Shown: piece after piece, positions 19,108 through 29,766 of the stretch
How positions within the stretch are numbered: position 1 is the first letter of the stretch
How the letters are laid out: each line of letters starts with the position of its first letter
Origin: Alphaproteobacteria bacterium
Lineage (GTDB): Bacteria; Pseudomonadota; Alphaproteobacteria; Caulobacterales; Parvularculaceae
Direction: 5' to 3'
Assembly: GCA_030426465.1 (NCBI GenBank)
Contig: JAUHYK010000029.1
Location: 1-45,726 of the forward strand
DNA: 45,726 nucleotides
Notes under the pieces: model-generated
What the model saw: only the letters and a program-made list of their open reading frames with translations
The model's database searches: none
Told to the model about the DNA's origin: nothing
Translations under genes and position numbers: made by a program

Positions 19108-20601
19108 ATGATTTCGCGTAATGACATTTCCCCGGCGAGCAAACGCCGCGCCGTCGTCGATATCGGATCAAATTCCGTTCGCATCGTTGTTTATGACGGC
19201 CCGCCCCGCGCGCCGCTGCCGATCTGTAATGAAAAGGCCTTGTGCGGTCTTGGGCGCGATATGACCCCGGAGGGCGGGCTCAATCCGGCGGCCGTCGAGG
19301 ATGCGCTGGCGACCCTGAAGCGTTTTCGCCATGTCCTTGATGATCTTGGGCGTCCGCCGGTCACTGTGATCGCAACCTCGGCTGTGCGCGAGGCGGCGGA
19401 TGGCGCGCGCTTTGTAGAAGCCGCCCAGACCATCGGTTTCGAGGTCGAAGTGATCTCCGGCGCGGAGGAGGGAGAGCTTGCCGCGCTTGGCGTAGTTTCG
19501 GTGGAGCCCGGTGCGACCGGGCTGGTCGGCGACATGGGCGGCGGCAGTCTGGAGCTCGCGGTCCTTGAAAATGGCGAGCCGGGGGAGCGGCTCAGCCTTC
19601 CCATCGGCCCGCTAAGTCTGATGCGCGCGTCCAAGGGCGATATGAAAGTCGCAACATCCCTCATCAATGAACATCTCGACGCTGTCCCGTTTCTGACGAA
19701 AGGCGCCTTTGAAACGCTCTATGCGGTGGGCGGCGCCTGGCGCGGTATAGCGCGTATTCACATGAGCCTTAAAAATTATCCGTTGCCGGTCCTGCATCAC
19801 TATGAATTGACGCCTGCGCAGGCGATTGAAATCTGCGATCTCGTGTCCCGCCAGAGCCGCAAATCGCTGGAAGAAATTCCCGGAATTCCGCGACGGCGTA
19901 TCGACACCCTGCCGCTCGCATCCACGGTCTTGCGAACCGTCATCACACGGATGAAAGCGAAGCGGGTCTGTATGTCCTCGGGCGGGGTGCGCGAGGGGCT
20001 CTTGTACCGGCAATTGTCGCCGGAGGAGCGTGGGTCAGATCCGTTCCTCGATGCTTGCCAGTTTTACGCCGATCGCCTTGCGCCTGATCCTTCCTTTGGG
20101 GAGAAGGCTTTCAGCGTTATCGAACCTTTGTTCTCACGCGATGACCCTGACGGCGCGCGGCTGCGCCGGGGGGCGACGCTGCTATGTGATATCGGCGCCT
20201 ATTTTCACCCCGATATGCGCGGGCGCCATGCGTTCGATACGGCGTTGCGCGCGCCATTCGCGAGCGTCAGTCATGAGGAGCGTTTGTGGATGGCGCTCGC
20301 CCTGTTCCGGCGCCATCAGGGACGATCAGCAGCCCCGCCAAATGAACATGCAATGTCGCTCCTCTCGGAAGAGGCGCAAAGGCGCGCGACTCAATTCGGG
20401 CTCGCCCTTCGTTTTGTGGCGGCGATTGCACCGAAGGCGACGGTTGCGCTGGAGGGTTGCAGTCTGGAGGCGCGCGAAGGCGAACTCATTTTCCGCGCGC
20501 CGTCAGACCGGCAGGCGTTAATGGGGGAAACGCCGCGCCGCCGCTTTGTGTCGCTCGCCGCCGCCTTCGACGCGATCGCAGTGGAACAGTATGACGATTA
20601 G
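19108..20601 (+). CDS. ppx: Ppx/GppA exopolyphosphatase family protein
   Basis: 497 aa. The actin-like ATPase/phosphatase fold shows VDIGSNSVR (phosphate-1), TSAVREA, SGAEEGELAALG and GDMGGGSLEL (phosphate-2). Cleaves terminal phosphate from polyphosphate; some members act on pppGpp instead. A C-terminal HD-like helical extension (about 310-497) is present. Following ppk by 86 nt supports the exopolyphosphatase reading. Confidence 0.93.
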   Translation: MISRNDISPASKRRAVVDIGSNSVRIVVYDGPPRAPLPICNEKALCGLGRDMTPEGGLNPAAVEDALATLKRFRHVLDDLGRPPVTVIATSAVREAADGARFVEAAQTIGFEVEVISGAEEGELAALGVVSVEPGATGLVGDMGGGSLELAVLENGEPGERLSLPIGPLSLMRASKGDMKVATSLINEHLDAVPFLTKGAFETLYAVGGAWRGIARIHMSLKNYPLPVLHHYELTPAQAIEICDLVSRQSRKSLEEIPGIPRRRIDTLPLASTVLRTVITRMKAKRVCMSSGGVREGLLYRQLSPEERGSDPFLDACQFYADRLAPDPSFGEKAFSVIEPLFSRDDPDGARLRRGATLLCDIGAYFHPDMRGRHAFDTALRAPFASVSHEERLWMALALFRRHQGRSAAPPNEHAMSLLSEEAQRRATQFGLALRFVAAIAPKATVALEGCSLEAREGELIFRAPSDRQALMGETPRRRFVSLAAAFDAIAVEQYDD

Positions 20602-20623
20602 GGCCGATATCGGCGCCCTGTTT
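20601..20623 (+). terminator. Possible weak terminator after ppx
   Basis: GGGCCG-ATAT-CGGC-G-CCC directly after the ppx stop codon forms a short hairpin (core palindrome 20603-20614) followed by CTGTTT. The stem is interrupted and the T-tract poor. Confidence 0.35.
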
Positions 20624-20873
20624 CCCATGGCGAAACGCCGACCCCAATAGCGGGAAAAACACCTCAAATCGGTTGAATTCTTCAATATTTTCCAGTGTTG
20701 GTGAATAGTTATCCACGACTTTACGGGCGGGCTTATGATCTGTGCACGGTTGAATTGGGTGTGCGCGATCCGCTCTCCCTGACCCGCTAAAGGAAAGGAC
20801 GGAGCAGAAAATGCCAAATGGCGCCACATTCGTCTGTAGGCCAATGAAACCGGGGGGTAAATCTGGCGGCGCG

Positions 20874-21713
20874 CTACTTCCGGAACTTATCAAGTCCATT
20901 GATGCGTTCCAGGACGCGGTCGGTGACGCCGGACGGCAACAAATTCCGCAGCGCCAGCGCATAGGACATCTTAAACGGCGCCGTGTAGCGCGAATGCGGG
21001 TTTTCCGCGGTGAGCGCATGATGCACGGCTTCGGCGACAATGACGGGCGACGGCGCAATCGGATGCTGTTTTGAAAACCACGCTTTAAAGGCGCGCACCT
21101 GATCGCCGTAAGGATCGTCATTTTCGTACTTGTCGAGCATTTCCGCTTCATGATGGCCGAACGGCGTATTAATGGCGCCCGGACGAACGACGGACACTTT
21201 GACGCCATGGGGCACAAGCTCGCGTCGCAGCGAATCCGAAAGCCCTTCAACCGCATGTTTCGTGGCGGCGTAGGCGCCCTGAAACGGCGAAGCGATGCGC
21301 CCGGTGAGCGAGCCAATATTGACGATGCGCCCGCGCCCGGCGCCGCGCATTTGCGGCAGCACCGCCTGGGTCACTGCGACAAGGCCGAAAACATTCGTTT
21401 CAAAAACGCTGCGCCAATCATCGAGAGGAAGCCGTTCAACCGGCCCCATCATCGCCGCGCCTGCATTATTGACGAGGCCGTAAAGGGTAAGGCCCTCATC
21501 AGCGATGGCCTGGAGCGCCTTATCGATAGACGCCTTGTCGGTGACATCCATCTGCAGCGGGGTGATGCGACCCGATCCGACGGCGGTCAGTTCGTTCAGC
21601 TTGTCGATGCGGCGTGCGGCGGCGAAGACGCGAAAGCCTTTATGGGCGAGGAAGACGGCGCATTCCTCTCCAATGCCGCTGGAAGCGCCGGTGATGAGTA
21701 CGGATTGAAGCAA
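20874..21713 (-). CDS. SDR family oxidoreductase
   Basis: 279 aa if translation begins at TTG 21713, which has AGGAG 9 nt upstream and gives the usual SDR N-terminus (LQSVLITGASSGIG). An in-frame ATG at 21803 would place the start in the loop of the terminator of the upstream gene, so I reject it. Cofactor motif TGASSGIG (residues 8-15), NNAG, and catalytic S135, Y148, K152. The C-terminal part (ALALRNLLPSGVTDRVL) resembles classical short-chain oxidoreductases acting on lipids or steroids. Substrate unknown. Confidence 0.88.
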   Translation of the reverse strand: MLQSVLITGASSGIGEECAVFLAHKGFRVFAAARRIDKLNELTAVGSGRITPLQMDVTDKASIDKALQAIADEGLTLYGLVNNAGAAMMGPVERLPLDDWRSVFETNVFGLVAVTQAVLPQMRGAGRGRIVNIGSLTGRIASPFQGAYAATKHAVEGLSDSLRRELVPHGVKVSVVRPGAINTPFGHHEAEMLDKYENDDPYGDQVRAFKAWFSKQHPIAPSPVIVAEAVHHALTAENPHSRYTAPFKMSYALALRNLLPSGVTDRVLERINGLDKFRK

Positions 21714-21782
21714 GGCGACAATCTCCTGTTGAGGTCTTTTGAACTCTACTGCGCGCCGCTGTGCGACGCAAAACAAAGACAC

Positions 21783-21813
21783 AAAAAAGCGCCGCAGCAT
21801 CAAGCTGCGGCGC
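21783..21813 (-). terminator. Intrinsic terminator of the VPxPA-protein gene
   Basis: Perfect 10-bp stem GCGCCGCAGC/GCTGCGGCGC (21789-21798, 21804-21813) with a 5-nt loop, followed on the minus strand by TTTTTT. It ends the gene at 21840-22541. Confidence 0.93.
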
Positions 21814-21839
21814 AGTCTGCGCTTCTTGAGGGGAGTTGG

Positions 21840-22541
21840 TTATTGCGCGACGAGCGGATCGCGGCGTTTGCGTGCGGCGAAGCCAAGGCCGGCGAGACCG
21901 GACAGAAGCAGCGGCAGCGCGGCGGGGACCGGCACTTCGCTTGTGTTCACCGTCAACTGGGCGATAGAGAAACCGCCTTCAGGCGTCAGCGCTTCAATCA
22001 GGAACGACATGCCTGTTCCAAGGGAAGCAATGACATCCTGCGCGGCGAGAACGCCGATCACCATGCCGTCAATGGTCAGGCGAAAATCACCGCAGGGGCC
22101 TTCATCGCCAAAGCTCGAACAATTTACGTCGCCGCCGGCGTTAAATTCCACATCGGTGAGGGTGACCATTTCATCGAAGTTAAAGGCGATCGATTCGCCG
22201 GTGTCGAACTGGGTCTGGTCGTCATTCGGATTGACTTCGGAATAGGCGCCCAGACCGGAATCGCCCGGAATGACATCCTGGATCAACCGGGTCGGCGCGC
22301 CGTCTGCATAAGCGACGACATTGAGATTGACGCCGTCCAGTTCGTAATCGAAGCCGGCGGCGTGATCGATCGTGCAGTAGTCGGAGCCGACTGTGCCGCA
22401 ATCTCGGACGAAATCGACGCCCTCTGCGCCAAGCGGCGTGACGTTATTGCCGTCGCCTTTGAATACGAATGTGGTTGCGTGGGCCGCGCCGGTGCTGACG
22501 GCGAGGGTGGCTGCGGCGATGGCGAGCTGGCGAAATTTCAT
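21840..22541 (-). CDS. Secreted protein with VPxPA/PEP-CTERM-type sorting signal
   Basis: 233 aa from ATG 22541, with GGGAGA upstream. Signal peptide in residues 1-22 (AHA-T). The mature part has no recognised enzyme motif but contains four to six Cys in pairs (DCGTVGSDYC, NCSSFGDEGPC) and many Asp/Gly, suggesting a disulphide-stabilised beta-sandwich. The C-terminus has the tripartite sorting signal: VPVPAALP, a hydrophobic helix, then ARKRR. Proteins of this type are processed by an exosortase-like membrane enzyme. No exosortase gene is in the window. Confidence 0.85.
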   Translation of the reverse strand: MKFRQLAIAAATLAVSTGAAHATTFVFKGDGNNVTPLGAEGVDFVRDCGTVGSDYCTIDHAAGFDYELDGVNLNVVAYADGAPTRLIQDVIPGDSGLGAYSEVNPNDDQTQFDTGESIAFNFDEMVTLTDVEFNAGGDVNCSSFGDEGPCGDFRLTIDGMVIGVLAAQDVIASLGTGMSFLIEALTPEGGFSIAQLTVNTSEVPVPAALPLLLSGLAGLGFAARKRRDPLVAQ

Positions 22542-22701
22542 TATTGGCGTCTCCCGGTTTGTAACTGCACACGAAGAGACAACGCCGGGAGATGGGCTTC
22601 GTTCCGCATTTGAGACAAATTTTTTGCAAAATCTGTCCATATTTCACCTTAAAGGCGAAAGCGCCCGCAAAACACAGCTTAATAGGCGTGTCTGGCGCCG
22701 A

Positions 22702-24372
<1,671 letters not shown>

Positions 24373-24419
24373 CTATTTTTGAAGAAGCTGAAAAAGTCAG
24401 GAATTGCGGGGAGAAAACG

Positions 24420-24911
24420 CTATTCTTGCGGGGTTTCTTCCTCGGCCGGGGCCTCGTCGGCCGGCTCCGCCGGAGCCTCGCCCTCGTCGGCGGCCGGGGT
24501 CTCAACGCCGAGATCCTGCAAAAGGTCTTCCGTTGTCGCGGGCTCATTCGAAGCGGGCGCCGCCTCTTCTGCGCCAAGCGAGTTCAAGAGGTCCTCAGAC
24601 GTGATGTCAGCCGGATCGGAGCTGGTTTCCACTGCCGGGGCGTTCGCGCCGGTCAGCTCGTCAATCACGCGATCGTCATCTTCGCCGCCGCCTGCGCGAA
24701 TCGCCAGAATCAGCGAGGTCGCAAAAAACGCCGCCGCCAGAATAGAGGTGGTGCGGGTCAGCGCATTCGCCGCGCCGCGGCCGGTCATGAAGCCGCCGCC
24801 TCCACCGCCGCCGCCAAGGCCGAGCGCTCCGCCATCGGAACGCTGCAGCAGAACGACGCCTATCAGGGCGATCACGATAAGGGTGTGAATCGTAAGGATG
24901 ACGGCGGTCAT
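24420..24911 (-). CDS. secG: Preprotein translocase subunit SecG
   Basis: 163 aa from ATG 24911. Two membrane helices (about 2-22 and 51-72) flank the conserved VVLLQRSDGGALG and a glycine run, as in SecG of the SecYEG channel. The rest (about 75-163) is a long acidic Ala/Glu/Pro tail, common in alphaproteobacteria but longer than in E. coli (110 aa). The 222 nt upstream of it contain no gene that I can see. Confidence 0.93.
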   Translation of the reverse strand: MTAVILTIHTLIVIALIGVVLLQRSDGGALGLGGGGGGGGFMTGRGAANALTRTTSILAAAFFATSLILAIRAGGGEDDDRVIDELTGANAPAVETSSDPADITSEDLLNSLGAEEAAPASNEPATTEDLLQDLGVETPAADEGEAPAEPADEAPAEEETPQE

Positions 24912-25133
24912 GATAACTCTCTTGGCGCTGCGGCCAGGCTTGCTGAGCCTATTTAGGGAGCCGGGCCGCGATGTCAAAGAAGGGCGGCGCGAGGCCCGGC
25001 GGAAGGGGCCGGGACATAACGGAAACCCCTGCTTTTCGCAAGGCCCGCTATCGGCAAAGGCGCGCACGGCTGAAAGAGGCCAGCAATGCTGCGCTGTAGG
25101 CTGAAGATCTAACTCCGGCCTGGCCAGGTCCGG

Positions 25134-25976
25134 TTAATGCCGGGCCAGCTTGCGCCGCACCCGGGCCACTTGCCGCATGAGCACCGGCGGCAGGAAATCC
25201 TGCAGGATTTCATCGGACCGCACCTGCCAGTCATAACGGTCATGAGTGCCGGGCCGGGCGTAGAACTGGGTCGTCTTTGACGCCTTCGTCTCATCCCAGG
25301 TGGAGGTGTAATAATAGAGCGCGATGGACCTGCGCGCGCCGCCATCGGGATGATTGACCGGCTGGGGGTGGCCATGCATCGACTGGCCCGTTGTCGTAAA
25401 CATCACGCAACGGTTGGCGATAGGCAGAATAGACTGGACCTGCTCGGACATGTCCGTGCGCCACAGCTCAAGCTGTCCGCCATATTCGGCCTTCCAGTCA
25501 GGGTTGAGATAGATCAGGACATTGACCCGGCGCTCGAGATTGAGCGGTTTGTGGTGGTTAAAATCCGCATGCATATCGAGATGGCCGCCCTGGCGGGTTT
25601 CGTGGAAACCGCCGCCGAGGAAAAACGGGTCGGGAAGAAGGCCTTTGATGCCGGTGATATTTTCAACCACCCGGATAAAGGGACGCGAGTTGAAGGCATA
25701 GAAAAGGTGACGCAGCGACGGCGCCATATTGTCCGGATGATAGCTCGTCTTGTAGCGCTCCTGATCGCGGTCAAAGCTCTCGCTGCCCGGGTCAGGCCGG
25801 GTCGGGAACTGCTCGATGCACATCCGGACCAGGTCTTCGGGCAGGAAGTCATCAATAGCGATATGTGGAAACGGATCCCCTGAGACATAGGTCTCGTTCA
25901 GCTCTTTACCGAGATCTTTGACCGCGTCGAACTCGAAAAGGGTCCGGTCTTGCGGGTTGCTGGGAAGATACGACAT
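25134..25976 (-). CDS. 2-oxoglutarate/Fe(II)-dependent oxygenase (prolyl 4-hydroxylase-like)
   Basis: 280 aa from ATG 25976. The double-stranded beta-helix iron site is visible: H136-x-D138 in HLDMHAD, a distal His in MHGHPQP (H201 or H203), and Arg for 2-oxoglutarate in ARRSIALYYYT. Similar proteins are annotated as prolyl hydroxylases acting on proteins or as small-molecule oxygenases. Cytoplasmic. Stands alone between secG and the DUF885 gene. Confidence 0.85.
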   Translation of the reverse strand: MSYLPSNPQDRTLFEFDAVKDLGKELNETYVSGDPFPHIAIDDFLPEDLVRMCIEQFPTRPDPGSESFDRDQERYKTSYHPDNMAPSLRHLFYAFNSRPFIRVVENITGIKGLLPDPFFLGGGFHETRQGGHLDMHADFNHHKPLNLERRVNVLIYLNPDWKAEYGGQLELWRTDMSEQVQSILPIANRCVMFTTTGQSMHGHPQPVNHPDGGARRSIALYYYTSTWDETKASKTTQFYARPGTHDRYDWQVRSDEILQDFLPPVLMRQVARVRRKLARH

Positions 25977-26174
25977 GGGACTTCGCGCCTTTATTAACTC
26001 ACTACGATACTGCCCGTAAGCATGCATAGAACAGGCCGCATCACATTGACAAACGTCAAGTTAACGCGCCGTCCACACCACCAAATCAATAAGTTATGGG
26101 TCGAAACCTCATGGGAAAGGTTAACGGCGCTCCTGTATATGCGCACACTCCGCGTGTAGGCGCTGGTCGCACAT

Positions 26175-26209
26175 AAAAAAAGGCCGGACGCGGTGGGCGT
26201 CCGGCCTTT
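26175..26209 (-). terminator. Intrinsic terminator of the DUF885 gene
   Basis: 12-bp stem AAAGGCCGGACG/CGTCCGGCCTTT (26179-26190, 26198-26209), 7-nt loop; six A upstream give a T run on the minus strand. It lies 20 nt after the DUF885 stop. The remaining upstream stretch (25977-26174) shows an inverted TTGAC-AAAC-GTCAA at 26046-26059 of unknown meaning. Confidence 0.92.
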
Positions 26210-26229
26210 CGTTCCAGAATGCCTTTTAA

Positions 26230-28044
26230 TCAGGCTTTTTGTTCTGCGATCCAGTCATCGGCCACGTCCCGCAGGATATCGAGCGGCATGGCGCCGTTGA
26301 TGAGGATCATCTCGTTGAAGTTGCGAAGATTGAACTTGTCGCCAAGCTCGGCTTCGGCCTTGGCGCGAATGTCGAGGATCGCTAGCTGGCCTGTCTTGTA
26401 GGCGGTGGCCTGGCCCGGCCAGACAACGTAACGCTCGATCTCGCGCGTTACTTCGTCCTCAGTGTTGCCGGTCTTTTCGACCATGTAGGCGATCGCTTCT
26501 TCGCGCGACCATTTCTTCGCGTGCATGCCGGTGTCGACCACCAGACGCACGGCGCGGAACATTTCCGCCTGCAGGCGGCCGAGATCGCCAAGCGGATCGT
26601 CGTCATACATGCCCATGTCCTGCGACGCGAGGCGTTCAGCGTAAAGCGCCCAGCCTTCGGTGTAGGCCGAGAAAGGCGACAGCGTGCGCAAGAGCGGAAC
26701 GTTCTCCATCTTCTGTGACACTGAAATCTGGAAATGGTGACCTGGCGCCGCTTCGTGATAAAGCAGCGTCGGCAATGTCCAGCGCGGATTGTCGGTGGTG
26801 TTTTTGAGGTTGATGTAGAACCTGCCCGGACGCGAACCGTCAATCGCCGCCTGATTGTAATAGCCGCCCGGCGCAGAGTCCTGCGAATAGACCGGCACCC
26901 TGACAATCTCCAAAGGTTGATCGGGAAGGGTGATGAAGAAATCCGGCGCTTTCGCCATCACTTCTTCATTCAGCTCCACCAGATAATCGAGCATCTGCTG
27001 GCGGCCTTCGTCGGTGTTCGGATAGTTTTGTTCCGGCGCCGCCATCAGCGCTTTGACGCGGTCTGTCACCGAGCCTTCCGTGTAGCCTTCAGCGACCAGG
27101 ATCGCGTCCATTTCCTGTTCGATGCGCGCCACCTCGGACAGGCCGACATTGTGGATTTCATCGGCGGTCATGTCGGTGGTGGTGTTGGACTTCAGCGTAT
27201 TGGCGTAAATCTTGTCGCCGTCTGGTATGCGCCAGATACCGGCGTCATGGGACGCGCTTGGCAGCATTTCTTCATACAAGGCGATCATCGCCTCATAGCC
27301 CGGGATCACATGGGTTTCGACAGCAGCCTCTATCTGCGCCAAGTAATCGGCTTTTTTGTCGTCGCTGAGGCCAATTTCATCGAGTTTCGCCGGCATGGTC
27401 GTCACCAGCGGGTTTTCGCTGGCCCCGCCTTCAATGAAGGCCTCCATGACGCCAATCGACTTTTCGATAATGAAGTCCGGCGGGACGACGCCGTGATCGC
27501 GGTCGTCCTCAACCCGGGCTTTGACTTCGCCCATCACGCGACCGAATTCCTCTATACGTGAAATGTAGCGTTTGACGCTCTTCTCGTTCTTGATGACGTG
27601 GGTGTCGGTGAGGAATTGCGGCAGATCGACGAACGGCCCGGAGTTCTGCACCACGCGATAACCGCCATATTCATATTCGGACTGGCGGATGATGTCGTCG
27701 AGGAACCAGGCCGTGATTTTGTAGGTCAGCAGCTCCTGTCCTTCGAGGCCGTCGGGTCCGTATTTGTCGAGACCCGCGCGGCCTTTTTTCAGCTTCGCGA
27801 TGGATTTGTCATCCTGCGCCTTGGTGTAATCTGCAAGCTTGCCCGAATGGAAATCGAGCGGCGTGTTGTCGATCATCCCAAGGCCGGTCAGCAGCTCAGG
27901 CGAGTCGATTGCCAGCTCGATGGTCGCCTTGTTCACATAATTGTTGATGCCGACCGGTGTGAACCAGAACCACATGGCGACCCCCGCCACAGCCAGCAAT
28001 ACGAGCAACAAGAGCCCGCCAAAAATTCTTCCAATCAGTCTCAT
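26230..28044 (-). CDS. DUF885 family membrane-anchored metallopeptidase-like protein
   Basis: 604 aa from ATG 28044 with GGAGGGG upstream. One N-terminal membrane helix (about 8-30) anchors it, the rest being periplasmic. The DUF885 domain contains H430-E431-AAPG-H436-H437, a zinc-protease-like HExxxxHH signature, and Asn/Arg-rich C-terminal helices. Many members are annotated as secreted carboxypeptidase-like or peptidase enzymes of unknown specificity. Ends in a strong terminator. Divergent from pdhB across 275 nt in which I see no pdhA or other gene. Confidence 0.88.
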   Translation of the reverse strand: MRLIGRIFGGLLLLVLLAVAGVAMWFWFTPVGINNYVNKATIELAIDSPELLTGLGMIDNTPLDFHSGKLADYTKAQDDKSIAKLKKGRAGLDKYGPDGLEGQELLTYKITAWFLDDIIRQSEYEYGGYRVVQNSGPFVDLPQFLTDTHVIKNEKSVKRYISRIEEFGRVMGEVKARVEDDRDHGVVPPDFIIEKSIGVMEAFIEGGASENPLVTTMPAKLDEIGLSDDKKADYLAQIEAAVETHVIPGYEAMIALYEEMLPSASHDAGIWRIPDGDKIYANTLKSNTTTDMTADEIHNVGLSEVARIEQEMDAILVAEGYTEGSVTDRVKALMAAPEQNYPNTDEGRQQMLDYLVELNEEVMAKAPDFFITLPDQPLEIVRVPVYSQDSAPGGYYNQAAIDGSRPGRFYINLKNTTDNPRWTLPTLLYHEAAPGHHFQISVSQKMENVPLLRTLSPFSAYTEGWALYAERLASQDMGMYDDDPLGDLGRLQAEMFRAVRLVVDTGMHAKKWSREEAIAYMVEKTGNTEDEVTREIERYVVWPGQATAYKTGQLAILDIRAKAEAELGDKFNLRNFNEMILINGAMPLDILRDVADDWIAEQKA

Positions 28045-28319
28045 GGAATCGCCCCTCCAAGGTCGTTTGCGAATTTTCCCCTTGCGCCGGACTATGGCGC
28101 CGTTTTGGGAGCGTGGCGAGTTCGTCATGTCGCGTCGGGCGGCGTATTCGTCGCGTAATGGGGCTTTTCAGGCTCGATTTCGCGCCGCATCAACGAATTC
28201 TGCATCTATTTTATGGATTTAGGTGCGCGGATTAGCCCTTGTCCGCTCACCAAGGCAGCGGCTAGGAAGGGCGGCGCCGGGAGGCCTCTCCCGCCCAGAT
28301 CGAAAGACGAGACATATCA

Positions 28320-29720
28320 ATGCCAACGCCGATCCTCATGCCCGCTCTCTCGCCGACCATGGAAGAGGGCACCCTCGCCAAGTGGAATGTGAAGGAGGGA
28401 GACAAGGTCTCCTCCGGAGACGTAATCGCCGAAATTGAGACCGACAAAGCCACCATGGAGGTCGAGGCGGTGGATGAGGGGGTCATCGGGAAAATCCTCG
28501 TCGCCGAAGGCACGGAGAATGTGAAGGTCAATGACCCGATCGCTGTTCTTATGGATGATGGCGAAAGCGCTGACGATATCGATGTCTCGGCCATGAATGG
28601 CGCCGCCCCGAAGCAAGAGGCGAAGGCGGAAGCGCCGGCTGAGGATCAGGGTGAGCCGGCATTGGAAGAAGCGTCTGCGCCGCCGCAACCCAAAGTCACC
28701 GCCGCCGCTGACCCCGAATTGCCAGACGACGTGAAGATGGTCCCGACCACGATCCGGGACGCGTTGCGCGACGCCATGGCTGAGGAAATGCGCCGCGACG
28801 AAGACGTGTTTTTGATGGGCGAAGAGGTCGCGGAATATCAGGGCGCCTACAAAGTATCGCGCGGCTTGCTAGAGGAATTTGGCGAGCGCCGTGTGGTCGA
28901 TACGCCGATCACGGAATATGGTTTTGCGGGGCTCGGCGTCGGCGCCGCCTTCGCCGGGCTGAAACCCATAGTCGAGTTCATGACCTGGAACTTCGCCATG
29001 CAGGCGATTGACCACATCATCAACTCTGCGGCGAAGACCCGCTACATGTCTGGCGGGCAGATGGGATCGCCGATTGTGTTTCGCGGACCGAACGCCGCCG
29101 CAAGCCGCGTCGCCGCGCAGCACTCTCAGGATTACGCCGCGTGGTATTCGAACATTCCGGGCCTCATCGTGATCTCGCCTTACTCGGCGTCGGACGCGAA
29201 AGGTCTTTTGAAGGCCGCGATACGCAATGCCAACCCCGTTGTCTTTCTGGAGCATGAGCTCCTCTACGGCGACACCATGGATGTGCCGGAAGTCGATGAC
29301 TGGGTGCTGCCTATCGGAAAGGCGAAGATCGCGCGGGAGGGAACTGACGTCACTATCGTTTCCTATTCGCGCGGCGTGAAGTTTTCACTCGAAGCCGCCG
29401 AGAAGCTCTCCGAAGAAGGGATTTCCGCCGAAGTTATCGACCTGCGTACGCTTCGCCCCATGGACGTGGAAACTGTTCTGGAGTCGGTCAAGAAAACCAA
29501 TCGTGTTGGGACGGTGGAAGAAGGCTGGGCGCCTTGCGGCGTCGGCGCCGAAGTCGGCTGGCAGGTGACGCAACACGCTTTCGATTATCTCGATGCGCCG
29601 CCTGCGCGCGTCACCCAGGAAGACACACCGCTTCCCTACGCCGCCAATCTCGAAGTTCTCAGTCTGCCGAATGCGGACAAGATCGTGAAGGCGGTAAAGA
29701 CGGTGATGTATAAGGACTAG
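28320..29720 (+). CDS. pdhB: Pyruvate dehydrogenase E1 component subunit beta, lipoyl-bearing
   Basis: 466 aa. Residues 1-80 are a lipoyl domain (lipoyl Lys K43 in TDKAT), followed by an Ala/Glu/Pro-rich linker (about 90-140) and the E1 beta transketolase-like domain (145-466). This fusion is characteristic of alphaproteobacterial PdhB. With E1 alpha it decarboxylates pyruvate using thiamine diphosphate and acetylates the E2 lipoyl groups. The E1 alpha gene normally precedes it, but no pdhA is here; pdhC lies 2.5 kb downstream after three other genes. Confidence 0.96.
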   Translation: MPTPILMPALSPTMEEGTLAKWNVKEGDKVSSGDVIAEIETDKATMEVEAVDEGVIGKILVAEGTENVKVNDPIAVLMDDGESADDIDVSAMNGAAPKQEAKAEAPAEDQGEPALEEASAPPQPKVTAAADPELPDDVKMVPTTIRDALRDAMAEEMRRDEDVFLMGEEVAEYQGAYKVSRGLLEEFGERRVVDTPITEYGFAGLGVGAAFAGLKPIVEFMTWNFAMQAIDHIINSAAKTRYMSGGQMGSPIVFRGPNAAASRVAAQHSQDYAAWYSNIPGLIVISPYSASDAKGLLKAAIRNANPVVFLEHELLYGDTMDVPEVDDWVLPIGKAKIAREGTDVTIVSYSRGVKFSLEAAEKLSEEGISAEVIDLRTLRPMDVETVLESVKKTNRVGTVEEGWAPCGVGAEVGWQVTQHAFDYLDAPPARVTQEDTPLPYAANLEVLSLPNADKIVKAVKTVMYKD

Positions 29721-29766
29721 GTACGTTACTGATAGTTTTAACTTGATAATGTAATTAGGAAAGAAA

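Noticed and set aside
21150-22613. 487-residue plus-strand frame opposite the SDR and sorting-signal genes
   Set aside because: Spans two real minus-strand genes and the terminator between them; composition is that of a shadow frame.
26046-26059. TTGAC-AAAC-GTCAA inverted repeat upstream of the 2OG oxygenase
   Set aside because: Short arms and no second copy noticed; not enough to call an operator.
28045-28319. Search for a short or broken pdhA before pdhB
   Set aside because: No frame with E1 alpha similarity on either strand; only a short plus-strand frame that runs into an out-of-frame reading of the lipoyl domain.
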